From NCBI RefSeq assembly GCF_023078455.1, contig NZ_CP095740.1, positions 3,460,001 through 3,524,000 on the forward strand: a stretch of 64,000 nucleotides of DNA, in the 5' to 3' direction. Below, one piece after another: positions 9,303-18,123 of this stretch (position 1 is its first letter; each line of letters opens with the position of its first letter). This DNA is from Luteibacter aegosomatis. GTDB taxonomy: Bacteria; Pseudomonadota; Gammaproteobacteria; Xanthomonadales; Rhodanobacteraceae. A program made the position numbers and the translations under genes. Below the pieces are notes generated by a model. It searched no databases and was not told the DNA's origin. It saw nothing but the letters and a program-made list of their open reading frames with translations.

Positions 9303-9908
9303 TCAGGGCCTGGATACGTGAGGATTCCCCGCGACGTACCACCGCCAGAGCAAATCCGTGCCTTCACGAATGCCGATTCGAGCGGACCCGGGGACGTTTT
9401 CCGGCGCGGGCACGCCATCGTCGAGCATCGCGTACCCCTCTCGCGGGCGCACGAGATCGATGCCGTTCTGCTCGCCAGTGATGCCCAGCGCCTGGGCGAG
9501 CCGCGCCGGGCCGCTACACAGTTCGCGATCCTTCTTCGCCTTCGGCCGCGCGGCGCGCATCCGTTCGATGCCGGCGACCGGCTCCAGCGCGCGAAACAAC
9601 ACGCCCGAACCCTCCCCCTCGTCGCCGCAGACGACGTTGGCGCACCAGTGCATGCCGTAGGTGAAGTAGACATACATGTGGCCCGGCGGGCCGAACATGA
9701 CCGCGTTTCGCGCGGTCTTGCCACGGAACGTGTGGGCCGCCGGGTCGATGGCGCCCACGTAGGCCTCGACTTCGACCACGCGCCCCGCGCGCCCGTCGGC
9801 GACGGCCAGCACCTTGTTGAGCAATTCGGGCCCGACGAGGCGCGGATCGCGCCGGAAGAAGTCGCGGCCCAGAATCTCACCCGGCCAGCGAACCCGCGAT
9901 GGCGTCAT
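9303..9908 (-). CDS. mpg: 3-methyladenine DNA glycosylase (AAG/MPG family)
   Basis: A 201-residue monofunctional DNA glycosylase of the MPG (AAG) fold, which removes alkylated purines such as 3-methyladenine in base excision repair. Recognisable elements are LGRDFFRRDPRLVGPELLNK, the catalytic-region motif VVEVEAYVGAIDPAAHTFRGKT with its glutamate and the following DPA(A/S)H, GPPGHMYVYFTYGMHWCANVV, and the product-binding motif SGPARLAQALGI. The length is typical. The ATG overlaps the stop of the upstream 45-residue gene (ATGA), so both are probably cotranscribed with the SRAP-like gene further upstream. Confidence 0.95.
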   Translation of the reverse strand: MTPSRVRWPGEILGRDFFRRDPRLVGPELLNKVLAVADGRAGRVVEVEAYVGAIDPAAHTFRGKTARNAVMFGPPGHMYVYFTYGMHWCANVVCGDEGEGSGVLFRALEPVAGIERMRAARPKAKKDRELCSGPARLAQALGITGEQNGIDLVRPREGYAMLDDGVPAPENVPGSARIGIREGTDLLWRWYVAGNPHVSRP

Positions 9909-10042
9909 GCGTGCTCCGGCGCTTCGCCGTCGGTGTCCGGGTCGGGGCCGGGCCGCTTCACCGGCTCGTCGTCCGTCGGCGGTGGGAACGTGCCGGGCGG
10001 CTTGCGCTCGGTATCGGGAACGGGGCGGCGGGCACGCGACAT
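9905..10042 (-). CDS. 45-residue proline-rich hypothetical protein
   Basis: A very small open frame (MSRARRPVPDTERK..., ending ...TDGEAPEHA). It is rich in Pro, Asp, Glu and Arg and has no hydrophobic segment, so it is predicted to be disordered. Support for coding is positional. It has an ATG with a GGAG ribosome-binding site about 8 bases upstream. Its stop overlaps the mpg start as ATGA, and it fits exactly between the SRAP-like gene (15-base gap) and mpg. No function is recognised; it might only couple translation of mpg. Confidence 0.6.
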   Translation of the reverse strand: MSRARRPVPDTERKPPGTFPPPTDDEPVKRPGPDPDTDGEAPEHA

Positions 10043-10057
10043 GACGGACTCCGTGGT

Positions 10058-10708
10058 TCAGGCGGGTTGTCCATCTCCCGCCCAGGCACGCGACGATACC
10101 GGCGCGCGGTAGGTCGACGCATAGTACCGAAGCTCGGTCGACGGCGCGTCGTCGAGGACGCCCCGGGCGATCCGCACGTTACCGGCGAGCCATGCCGACC
10201 ATGCGTGAGGTGGCACGACCACCGGTTCGCGCGTGGTGGTGAGGTGCCGCGCCAACAGGGTGTACGAGAGTACGCCGTCGCCGGACAGATTCCACACTCC
10301 CGCCATGCAGATGAGGCGATCCCTTATGGGTCGGGCGAGCAAGGTACTCCCTCGCTCGCCTTCCGCGCCCATGACGAAGATTCCCGTGGCGGGAACGAGG
10401 CAGCGACGGCTGAGGAATGCCTCCCGGTACGCCGGCCGTTCCGTCACCGTGCGAGCGTCGACGAACGCGGTGCGATAGGCCAGCCACGGTCTGGCCGACC
10501 ATGAGGGCAGCATGCCCCAACGCTTTCCGTGCAGGGATGGATGGCCGTCGACGCAGCAGACCACGGGCGCATAGCTACCCGGCTCGATCCGCGGAAATAC
10601 GCCGTAGGCACCGAGCGCGGACCTGGCATCGATGCCAAGGTCGCGCAGCGCGTTCCGTGTGCCACGGGTCACCGCCCAGGGCGGCATGAGTTCGTAACAG
10701 GCTTCCAT
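10058..10708 (-). CDS. SRAP-fold (YedK/HMCES-like) protein lacking catalytic residues
   Basis: A 216-residue protein resembling the SRAP family, whose members cross-link to abasic sites in single-stranded DNA through Cys2. Family landmarks are visible: WGMLPSW, then VDARTVTERPAYREAFLSRRCLVPATGIF and later VVVPPHAWSAWL. The four key residues of E. coli YedK are not preserved. There is no Cys directly after Met, the NAR motif is DAR, the FEW glutamate is replaced (GIFVMG), and the IHDR histidine position reads TTTR. Starts at 10708 (AGGA upstream), 10717 or 10750 are possible; with 10708 the first Cys is residue 4. Probably a non-cross-linking relative with another role. Confidence 0.7.
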   Translation of the reverse strand: MEACYELMPPWAVTRGTRNALRDLGIDARSALGAYGVFPRIEPGSYAPVVCCVDGHPSLHGKRWGMLPSWSARPWLAYRTAFVDARTVTERPAYREAFLSRRCLVPATGIFVMGAEGERGSTLLARPIRDRLICMAGVWNLSGDGVLSYTLLARHLTTTREPVVVPPHAWSAWLAGNVRIARGVLDDAPSTELRYYASTYRAPVSSRAWAGDGQPA

Positions 10709-10790
10709 GCCGCGCATCCTGGACCGGACGGTACGCGACGGAACGTGCATGCGTCGCAGCCGGGGAAACCCGGCCGCGAACGCATAGGGA

Positions 10791-10946
10791 TCAGAAAACG
10801 CCGAGCAGCCAGCACACGAGGATGATGGCGAGGATAACGCCGATACCGCCGCTGGGGCCGTAGCCCCACGTGCTCGAGTAGCCCCAGGTCGGCAGGCCGC
10901 CGATGAGCGCGATCACGAGAACGACGAGCAGGATGGTGATGAGCAT
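10791..10946 (-). CDS. DUF3309 small membrane protein
   Basis: A 51-residue hydrophobic peptide: MLITILLVVLVIALIGGLP, then TWGYSSTWGYGPSGGIG and a second hydrophobic stretch ILAIILVCWLLGVF. The central aromatic/glycine motif between two hydrophobic helices is the DUF3309 signature, found in many proteobacteria as a small inner-membrane peptide of unknown function. The ATG at 10946 has a strong GGAGGG ribosome-binding site. The frame extends upstream to 11024, but that section lacks a start signal and family similarity. Confidence 0.85.
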   Translation of the reverse strand: MLITILLVVLVIALIGGLPTWGYSSTWGYGPSGGIGVILAIILVCWLLGVF

Positions 10947-11007
10947 GGGGACTTCCCTCCGTCGGTTTGGACGGGTCGCATGGTCGCGTGGGAGGCCGTT
11001 TACAAGG

Positions 11008-11038
11008 CGTGACGCCGGAGCCAAGCCCCGGCGTCACG
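11008..11038 (-). terminator. Strong hairpin downstream of ppnN
   Basis: A perfect 11-base-pair inverted repeat (11008-11018 with 11028-11038, 9-base loop) lies 22 bases after the ppnN stop. No U-run follows, so it may terminate weakly or protect the mRNA 3' end. Confidence 0.45.
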
Positions 11039-11059
11039 TTCAGCGGGCGGATGGCCGTG

Positions 11060-12457
11060 TCAGGTGCGCACCACGTAGCAGGGCTCATAGGCGGTGCCGC
11101 CGGGGAGCTTCATGCGATGCTGCTCCACGAAGGCCTTCAGCAGGTCGTCGAGGGCGAGCATGACGTCGGCCTCGCCGTCGATCACGAACGGGCCATGCTC
11201 GGCGATGGCGCGCACGCCCTCCTCCTTGACGTTGCCCGCGACGATGCCCGAGAACGCGCGGCGCAGGTCGGCCGCCAGTTCGTGGCGCGGACGGTCGCGA
11301 TGCAACGCCAGCGACCCCATCGCTTCGTGCGTGGGACGGAACGGCTGCTGGAACGGCAGCGGGATGTCCAGCGCCCAGTTGAAGAAGAACGCGTCCTTGT
11401 TGTCGAGGCGGTGGTTGCGCACCTTGTCGATGCCCGACACCATCGCATGGGCCACGGCGGCGGGATCGTCGATGATGATGCGGTAATGCTTCGACACGTC
11501 GTCGCCCAGGCACAGGCGAAGGAAGCGGTCGATCTGCTCGAAGTACGGCGCCGACTTCTGCGGGCCGGTGAAGATCAGCGGGAACGGAATGCCCTTGTTC
11601 TGCGGCAACAGCAGGATACCGAGCATGTAGAGGATTTCTTCCGCCGTGCCGACGCCCCCCGGGAACACGATGATGCCGTGGCCGAGGCGCACGAACGCTT
11701 CGAGACGCTTCTCGATGTCCGGCATGATCACCAGGTTGTTGACGATCGGGTTCGGCGACTCCGCGGCGATGATGCCCGGCTCGGTCACGCCGATGTAGCG
11801 GTTACCCTTGCGACGCTGCTTGGCGTGGGCGATGGTCGCGCCCTTCATCGGACCCTTCATCGCGCCGGGGCCGCAGCCCGTGCAGATGTCCAGGCCGCGC
11901 AGACCGAGCTGGTAACCCACCCGCTTGGTGTATTCGTACTCGTCGCGGGAGATCGAGTGGCCGCCCCAGCAGACGACGAGGTTGGGATCGACCTGCGGAC
12001 GCAGGATGCGCGAGTTGCGCAGGATCTCGAACACGGCATGGGTGATGCCCACGGTGTCGTCGAGGTCGAAACCGCCGCTCTCCAGCTGCGTGGAGACGTA
12101 GACGATGTCGCGCACCACGGCGACGAGCAGTTCGTTGATGCCGCGGATGATGCGGCCGTCGACGAAGGCCTGTTCGGGCGCGTTCTTCAGTTCGATCTTG
12201 ATGCCGCGGTCTTCCTGCAGCACCTGGATGTCGAAGTCGGGGTACTGCTCGAAGATCGAGCCCGGATCGTCGGAGAGGTTGCCCGAGGTGAGCACGGCCA
12301 GCGCGCAGCGACGCAGCAGTTGATGCAGCCCGGACCCGCTCGCGTCGCGCAGGCGCGCGACTTCGTTGCGGGAGAGGATATCGAGGCCGCCTGCCGGCGA
12401 AACGCGGGCGCTGACCGTCTTGCCGGAGACCGGCTCCCCGAACTGGATGGCATTCAT
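11060..12457 (-). CDS. ppnN: PpnN-type nucleotide 5'-monophosphate nucleosidase (LOG family)
   Basis: A 465-residue homolog of E. coli PpnN (YgdH), which cleaves purine and pyrimidine nucleoside monophosphates to ribose 5-phosphate and free base and is stimulated by (p)ppGpp in E. coli. Three parts are seen: an N-terminal DUF4478-like region (residues ~1-140), the central Rossmann/LOG domain with the catalytic PGGVGTAEE motif in GIIVFPGGVGTAEEIL, and a C-terminal DUF3412-like region. The length matches PpnN rather than the ~200-residue plant-like LOG proteins. The ATG at 12457 fits the conserved N terminus. It stands alone between a receptor gene and the DUF3309 gene. Confidence 0.9.
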   Translation of the reverse strand: MNAIQFGEPVSGKTVSARVSPAGGLDILSRNEVARLRDASGSGLHQLLRRCALAVLTSGNLSDDPGSIFEQYPDFDIQVLQEDRGIKIELKNAPEQAFVDGRIIRGINELLVAVVRDIVYVSTQLESGGFDLDDTVGITHAVFEILRNSRILRPQVDPNLVVCWGGHSISRDEYEYTKRVGYQLGLRGLDICTGCGPGAMKGPMKGATIAHAKQRRKGNRYIGVTEPGIIAAESPNPIVNNLVIMPDIEKRLEAFVRLGHGIIVFPGGVGTAEEILYMLGILLLPQNKGIPFPLIFTGPQKSAPYFEQIDRFLRLCLGDDVSKHYRIIIDDPAAVAHAMVSGIDKVRNHRLDNKDAFFFNWALDIPLPFQQPFRPTHEAMGSLALHRDRPRHELAADLRRAFSGIVAGNVKEEGVRAIAEHGPFVIDGEADVMLALDDLLKAFVEQHRMKLPGGTAYEPCYVVRT

Positions 12458-12568
12458 GGTGTTACGTGTCCTTCTGACCGCGAATTAGCGGCGAACCCCG
12501 CCCCGGGATCTGGAGCGGACCGCTAAGGATCACGCGCGGCGATGGCGGGGGTCAAGTCCGGGCCCATG

Positions 12569-12598
12569 AAAAAAGCCGACCCTTTCGGGGCCGGCTTT
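12569..12598 (-). terminator. Rho-independent terminator of the TonB-dependent receptor gene
   Basis: Stem AAAGCCG/CGGCTTT extended by C-G pairs around a short loop, with six T on the minus strand. It sits 27 bases beyond the receptor stop codon. Confidence 0.8.
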
Positions 12599-12624
12599 CG
12601 TGCATCGAACGTGGAGGTACGCGC

Positions 12625-15600
12625 TTAGAACGTGTACTTGACGGTCAGCAGCACCGACCAGCGCTGGGCGAGGTCGTCGTTGTTGTTGATGTAGGTCGGG
12701 ATCGCCAGCGGCTGGTACGTATTGCCGTTGGAGTACTTGGTGCCGGTGATGTTGTAGATGTACTTGCCGTTCTGCTGATCCACGCCCGCGTAGTCCGCCA
12801 GGGCACGGCCGCCCGGGAAGGTCACGCGCTTTTCGATGCCCCAGTGCTTGTTCAGCAGGTTGCCGAAATTGTAGACGTCGAGTTTGACGATGCCGCGGTC
12901 CTTGCCGAAGATGCCCGGGATTTCCTGCTGGAAGCTCAGGTCGATCTGGTTGATCCAGCCGGCACGATCGCCGTTGCGCTGGGCCGGCTGGCCTTCGTGC
13001 TTCTTCAGGTAGTCGTTGTGGTCGATGTAATCGAAGAACGAGTCCTGCAAGGCCTGGCTGGTACCCGGCGTGAATTCCACGCCGCCACGGGTCGGAATGA
13101 ACGCCACGTCATTATTGGTGATGCCGTCGCCGTTGGCGTCGTTACCGAACGACCACGTGTACGGGTAGGCCGAGTGGCCATCGTAGAACATGCTCGCGGT
13201 GGTGTTGTAGTCACCGAAGAAGGCGTGGCGCCAGGTCAACGCGGCGATCACGCGGCGCGGCACCGAGTAGTTCGAGGTGCTGGCCTTGTCTTCGTTGACG
13301 TTGTAGACGTAGTTGTTGTTGAAGTTCGAGCTGGCGACGCTGGAGGTGCCCGGGTTGACTTCGGTCGAACGGCTCCAGGTGAAGCCGGCCATGGCCGACC
13401 AGCTGTCGGAGAACTCCTTCTTCAACGTAAAGGCCAAGCTCTCAGCCTTGCCCTTGCTCGTGTTGCCCAGTTCGATGCTTGAGCCGGAGAAGGACTTGTT
13501 GGCATTCGCGCGAGCCGTGCCACCGCCCTTGCTCGGATCGCCGAACTTGGTCCAGTACAGGTTGCGGCCGTCGGGACCGACGAGCGTCGGGGCACCGAGG
13601 TTGATGTTCTTGAAGTAGATCGCGTCACGCTGGTCGATGTGTTCGTAATCGACGCTGGCGACCAGGCCCCACCACGGCAGTTCCTTGTCGAAGCCAAGGC
13701 TCAGCTTCCACGCGGTCGGGATGTTCCAGTCCTTGGTAATGACGTTGACGGTCTGCTGACCGGCGCCGACGGCACCGTCGAACTGATGCGCGGGGTCGGT
13801 GCTGAGCGGCGGCAGCGTCGCGGGCGTGTTGCAGGGCGGGCTCTGCGTCGGGCCGCAGACGAACTGCGTCTGGGTCACGCCCGAGTTCGAGAAGATGTTG
13901 CCCAGCCACACGGCCGGCTGGTTGGTCACGAACAGGCCGGCACCGCCACGCAGCTGCGTCATGTGTTCGGTGTCGAACATGTAGTTGAACGACATGCGCG
14001 GCTGGACCACGCGGTGGCCGTCGATGGTGTACTGGTTGGTCTGGCCGTAACCCGCCGGCGCCGCAGCGGCATAGCGGGCGTTATACAGCGGCTTGTCGTT
14101 CATCAGCGGGATGTCGACGCGGAAACCGTACTGCAGCGACAGGTTCGGGGTGACCTGCCAGGTATCCTGCAGGAACACGCCCCACTGCTGCACGCTGTAC
14201 GCGGCGGCAACATCGTTGAGGCCTAGGCCGGCGGCCGGACGGTTATAGCTGTATTTCCAGTACTTGCCGTTGGCGAAGTTGTCCAGGCCGTTGTTGGCGC
14301 CGTTGGCGGCCGGCAGTTCTTCGAACGTGTAGCTGCCGAACGCGCCCTGTAGGAACAGGTTGTAGTACTTGTCCTTCTCGTAGTCGAAGCCGCCCTTGAT
14401 GGTGTGGTCACCGAGGTAGAGGCTGCCCGCCCATGCGGCGTTGTACGACTTCACGTCGAGTACGTTGGCCTGCGAGGAGAACTCCGTGCCGAACTCGACC
14501 GCGCCGCCGTTGGCGAAGGTGGTCGGGTAGACGGTCACGTCCGGCATGTCGATGCCGTTGTACGGGCTGCGGTCCTGGTGGAACTTCGAGTACGACACAT
14601 ACGCGTCGCTGGAGAAGATGTCCGACCAGTCGTCATAGAAGTGCAGCACGTACGACTTGTTGTCGGCGGCCGTCTTGTACCAGCCACTGGACAGCACGAG
14701 CTTGGTATCCGAACCGGTGATGACCGGCTTGTTTTCCTTCGTCTCGTTGTAGGTGAAGCTGGCGCGGTGGCTGTCGGTGATGTTCCAGTCGAGCTTGCCG
14801 ACGTAGCGCTTGTCCTGCAGGTTGGAATTGCCGCCGCCGACCGAACCGATGTCGCCGAAGCCGAGTTGCGAAGCGATGTCGCGCACCTGCTGCAGCTGCG
14901 CGTTGGTCAGGCCCTTGACCGGGGTGGCCGCACCGGAATCCGACGGGCCGTATGGGCTGCCCGAACCGATCTGCTTGCTCTTCTCGTACAGGCCGAAGAA
15001 GAACAGCTTGTCCTTGATGATCGGACCGCTGAACGTGCCGCCGGCGGTGAACTGGCGATCGAAACCGGCGTACTTCTTGTCCAGTTCGTTGTCGCCGATC
15101 ATGTTCTGGTTCTGGAACGCGTAATACACCGAACCGTGAAAGTCGTTCGTACCGCTCTTGGTGACGGCGTTGACGTTCGCGCCGAGACCGCGGCGGGTGG
15201 CCACGTCGTAGTTGGCGGTCGAGATCTGGTACGACTCGATCGCGTCCTGCGAGATCGGCGTGCCGAGGGTCGGCAGGCCGTTGGCGTTCAGGCCGAACGG
15301 ATCGTTGGCCGACACCGAGTCGATGGTGATGTTGTTGTAGCGGCTGTTCTGGCCCACGGCCGAGATCTCGCCGCGGGCGCGGTCGGTGATGACCACGCGC
15401 GGATCCATGCGCACCACGTTCTGGATCGAGCGCCCCGGGGTCGGAATCGACTCGAGCTCCTGGCGCGAGATGTTCGTCGACAGGCCCTTGTTGTCCGGGG
15501 TGAAGGTCTGGTTGACCGAGGTGGCCGAGACCGACACGCCTTCGAGGGTCTGCGCGCTGGCGCCGGCGGCGGCCGGGGCGGCGAGGTTCACCGCGGTGAC

Positions 15601-15909
15601 CTGGCCCAGGGCGAGGTAGACGTCCTTCTGCTCGACGACTTCCTGGCCGCCCTTGGTCACGACCACGTCGAACGGACCGCCCACGCGCAGGCCCTGCGCC
15701 GCATAACGGCCTTCGGCGTCGGTCTGCACGATCTTGGTGGTGCCCGACGGCTCGTGGACGAGCTTCACGTCGGCGTTCGCCACCGGCTGGCCACTGCCGT
15801 CGACGACGCGGCCGCTGATGGAGGACGAGGTGTCCTGGGCGAACGCGGGTGCCGCCAGAAGCGAGGCGATCGCGAACGGCAGGAGTTTGGCGCGGATTCG
15901 GCTATTCAT
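12625..15909 (-). CDS. Oar-like TonB-dependent receptor with carboxypeptidase-like N-terminal domain
   Basis: A 1094-residue outer-membrane receptor. Residues 1-25 form a signal peptide ending AAPAFAQ. Residues ~30-120 form a carboxypeptidase regulatory-like (transthyretin-type) domain (SISGRVVDGSGQPVANADVKLV). The plug follows (TLEGVSVSATS, then IDSVSANDPFGLN), and the rest is a long beta-barrel rich in Tyr/Asn/Asp ending with aromatic Phe (LLTVKYTF). This is the Oar/TonB-dependent layout common in Xanthomonadales. The substrate is unknown; complex carbohydrate, peptide or siderophore uptake are all possible. The ATG at 15909 starts the signal peptide. It has its own predicted promoter with a leader of about 170 bases, and a terminator. 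Confidence 0.92.
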   Translation of the reverse strand: MNSRIRAKLLPFAIASLLAAPAFAQDTSSSISGRVVDGSGQPVANADVKLVHEPSGTTKIVQTDAEGRYAAQGLRVGGPFDVVVTKGGQEVVEQKDVYLALGQVTAVNLAAPAAAGASAQTLEGVSVSATSVNQTFTPDNKGLSTNISRQELESIPTPGRSIQNVVRMDPRVVITDRARGEISAVGQNSRYNNITIDSVSANDPFGLNANGLPTLGTPISQDAIESYQISTANYDVATRRGLGANVNAVTKSGTNDFHGSVYYAFQNQNMIGDNELDKKYAGFDRQFTAGGTFSGPIIKDKLFFFGLYEKSKQIGSGSPYGPSDSGAATPVKGLTNAQLQQVRDIASQLGFGDIGSVGGGNSNLQDKRYVGKLDWNITDSHRASFTYNETKENKPVITGSDTKLVLSSGWYKTAADNKSYVLHFYDDWSDIFSSDAYVSYSKFHQDRSPYNGIDMPDVTVYPTTFANGGAVEFGTEFSSQANVLDVKSYNAAWAGSLYLGDHTIKGGFDYEKDKYYNLFLQGAFGSYTFEELPAANGANNGLDNFANGKYWKYSYNRPAAGLGLNDVAAAYSVQQWGVFLQDTWQVTPNLSLQYGFRVDIPLMNDKPLYNARYAAAAPAGYGQTNQYTIDGHRVVQPRMSFNYMFDTEHMTQLRGGAGLFVTNQPAVWLGNIFSNSGVTQTQFVCGPTQSPPCNTPATLPPLSTDPAHQFDGAVGAGQQTVNVITKDWNIPTAWKLSLGFDKELPWWGLVASVDYEHIDQRDAIYFKNINLGAPTLVGPDGRNLYWTKFGDPSKGGGTARANANKSFSGSSIELGNTSKGKAESLAFTLKKEFSDSWSAMAGFTWSRSTEVNPGTSSVASSNFNNNYVYNVNEDKASTSNYSVPRRVIAALTWRHAFFGDYNTTASMFYDGHSAYPYTWSFGNDANGDGITNNDVAFIPTRGGVEFTPGTSQALQDSFFDYIDHNDYLKKHEGQPAQRNGDRAGWINQIDLSFQQEIPGIFGKDRGIVKLDVYNFGNLLNKHWGIEKRVTFPGGRALADYAGVDQQNGKYIYNITGTKYSNGNTYQPLAIPTYINNNDDLAQRWSVLLTVKYTF

Positions 15910-16089
15910 TAATGGTCGACCCTGTGGCTTGCAACGAAAATTCGGGCCAGACGAACGGATACCCGGCGGTTTGCCGGGCTTGCGCATTGCGTCTTGGCGG
16001 TATCCCCAAAAGTGGCTTTGTCAGCGCTTGGGTGGCAGGGCTCGGTTCCGTGGAGCCCGCGGCGACAATTGTTAAGTCACTTTAACGAC

Positions 16090-16118
16090 ATTGTATGACA
16101 GTTTTGTAACGTTTTCAC
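16090..16118 (-). promoter_or_regulatory. Predicted sigma70-type promoter of the receptor gene
   Basis: On the minus strand GTGAAA (16113-16118) and TACAAT (16090-16095) are separated by 17 bases and lie in the only AT-rich patch of the neighbourhood. Transcription would start near 16083, leaving a ~170-base untranslated leader before the ATG at 15909. A short GC hairpin at 16148-16170 (GCTGGCGC/GCGCCAGC) lies just beyond, after the acyltransferase stop. Confidence 0.45.
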
Positions 16119-16179
16119 GCAACTTTTATAAATACCACTTTTCACGAGCTGGCGCCCTTCCCGCGCCAGCCTTTGAAAT

Positions 16180-17889
16180 TCAAGCATTTTTTCCCAGATA
16201 GCGGGAACGCTTGGCCGGCTTGAGAGAAGCCAGGTCCAACATCACCAGGCCGTCGATGCAACCGGCGAAGTCCGGATCCTCGTTGAATCCGAGGAATTGC
16301 ACGCCCTCGGGCTCCACCAAGTCGACGTATTGCCGATAGAGCACCGGCAGGGTCACGCCCAGCGCATCGAGGCGGTGGCGCAGCTTGCCCAGGCCGGTGG
16401 CGGCATCGAGCCCTTCCAGTTCCTTGCGAACCAGGTCGATGGTCGACTCGGGAATGACGAAGGGCTGGCGCGCGGTAGCCAAGCCCGGCACGCCGAAGAA
16501 GTGTTCGTGCGCGGCCGCGATCCACTGGCGGGCTTCGAGCGGCATGCTGACCGACATGCTGACCGGGCCGAACAGGTAGCGCAGCTCGCGGTGGCGCTGA
16601 AGGTAGAGGCCGATGCCCTGCCAGAGGTGATCGAGCGAGCGCGAACGCCAGTAGGCAGGCACGATGAAGCTGCGACCGAGTTCCAGGCCCTGGGACAGGC
16701 GGGACTCGAGCGCGGGCGAGTAGTCGAACAGGCTCGACGTGTAGAGCGCGGACATGCCGCGTTCGGCGATCACCCTGCCGCCGTGGCCGAAGCGATAGGC
16801 GCCCACGATCCGCAGCGCCTTGGCGTCCCACAGCACGAGATGCTCGTAATACGGATCGTAGGCGTCGAGGTCGCGGCGCTTGCCGGTGCCCTCGCCCACG
16901 CGGCGGAAGGTCAGCTCGCGCAGGCGGCCGATCTCGCGCAGCGCGGCGCTGTCATCGGAACCCTGCATGAGCAGGATCTTCTTGCCGTCGGGCAGCTCGG
17001 CGAGCAGCTCGGCCTTGTCCAGGTCGGCCACCACGCGTTCGATCGGCTCGGGATGCGCCAGCGGGGTCTGCCCGCCGAACACCAGGCCGCGCTGCCGGGC
17101 CACGCGGTACACGTGCCGGCGCATCAGCTTGGCGGCCTGTTCCGACGAGCCGCCGCTGACCTGCTTGAGCTCTTCGGCGTCCACCAGCTTGCCGATGCGG
17201 AAGCTCACGCGCTGCTTGCCCGAGGTGGCCTCGCGCGGAAGCATGGCCGTGCTAAGCGGCTTGGCCAGCATCGACAGCCCATAGAACGCCACGGAATTGC
17301 GCGCATGGATGTGCACGGGAAGCACCGGCACGCCGGTGCGCATCGCGATGCGGGCGAAGCCGTCGGACCACTTGCCGTCGCGCACGCCCGCCGGGCTCAC
17401 GCGCGAGACTTCGCCGGCCGGAAAGAGGATGAGCACTTCGCCCGCCTCGATCGAACGGAAGATCGCGCGCATGCGCGAGGCGGCACCCTTGCCGAACACG
17501 TCGACGGGAAGCAGCAGGTTGCCCAACTGGGGCACGGCGGCCAGTACGTCGTTGCCCAGGATGCGCACGTCCCGGCGCACCGAGCCGATCAGCTGGATCA
17601 AAGCGATGGCGTCTACCATGCCCAGGGGATGGTTGGCGACGACCAGCAACGGGCCTTCGACGGGAATGTTTTCGCGCTCGCGCTCGGTGACGCGGCAACT
17701 GACGCCCAGGTAATCGAGCGTCTTTTCGCAGAATTCGAAGCCCAGTGCCGTACCGGCGTGGGCGAGCGTATGGTTGAAGCGGTCTTCGTGGGCCAGCGTC
17801 TCCAGCACGCCCGTGATCGGCTTGCGGATCTTCGGGTGCTGGGCCAGCCAGGGCAGACGCTCCATCAGGGTCTGGTCGATGCTCAGCAT
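16180..17889 (-). CDS. Two-domain acyltransferase: PlsC-like plus GNAT (OlsB-like)
   Basis: A 569-residue protein with two acyl-transfer modules. The N-terminal half (about 60-270) is a lysophospholipid acyltransferase (PlsC) domain with the NHPLGMVD motif and FPAGEVSR. The C-terminal half (about 300-560) resembles the hemolysin-like/OlsB GNAT domain (LRELTFRRVGEGTGKRRDLDAYD, ELGRSFIV, YLFGPVSMS). In other bacteria the fused OlsF protein makes ornithine lipids with the two activities in the opposite order, so aminolipid synthesis is a reasonable but unproven idea. The product is probably cytoplasmic or membrane-associated; no signal peptide. The ATG at 17889 is used; it is monocistronic. Confidence 0.85.
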   Translation of the reverse strand: MLSIDQTLMERLPWLAQHPKIRKPITGVLETLAHEDRFNHTLAHAGTALGFEFCEKTLDYLGVSCRVTERERENIPVEGPLLVVANHPLGMVDAIALIQLIGSVRRDVRILGNDVLAAVPQLGNLLLPVDVFGKGAASRMRAIFRSIEAGEVLILFPAGEVSRVSPAGVRDGKWSDGFARIAMRTGVPVLPVHIHARNSVAFYGLSMLAKPLSTAMLPREATSGKQRVSFRIGKLVDAEELKQVSGGSSEQAAKLMRRHVYRVARQRGLVFGGQTPLAHPEPIERVVADLDKAELLAELPDGKKILLMQGSDDSAALREIGRLRELTFRRVGEGTGKRRDLDAYDPYYEHLVLWDAKALRIVGAYRFGHGGRVIAERGMSALYTSSLFDYSPALESRLSQGLELGRSFIVPAYWRSRSLDHLWQGIGLYLQRHRELRYLFGPVSMSVSMPLEARQWIAAAHEHFFGVPGLATARQPFVIPESTIDLVRKELEGLDAATGLGKLRHRLDALGVTLPVLYRQYVDLVEPEGVQFLGFNEDPDFAGCIDGLVMLDLASLKPAKRSRYLGKNA

Positions 17890-18123
17890 GATCTAGGCTC
17901 CCTTTGACGTCGAACGGTGGTTACCGAACGGGGCCGGTGCGGAGTCGTGTTTTCTCATAGCGCCTTCGAACGTCCTCTATGGCCCCCATCCGGAGGCCTG
18001 ACTCATGCCCGGGGACGGACCCCAAGTCCGCCCCCGCCCATGCTCGCGGGCAATTATGACAGCTACCCTACCGTTGCGTATGTTCCTACGGCAATGTGCC
18101 ATGACGGATCCCCCTGCCGGGGG
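17890..18123. other. Intergenic region with GC hairpins
   Basis: No gene is seen in these 234 bases. It contains a 10-base-pair hairpin (18011-18020 with 18026-18035, one wobble) and a CCCC/GGGG hairpin right after the marC stop (about 18111-18122). Neither has a U-run. The promoter of the acyltransferase gene should lie here, but I could not place it. Confidence 0.5.

Noticed and set aside
11060..12457. Cytokinin-activating LOG enzyme
   Set aside because: The PGGVGTAEE motif is shared, but the 465-residue length with flanking domains fits PpnN better.
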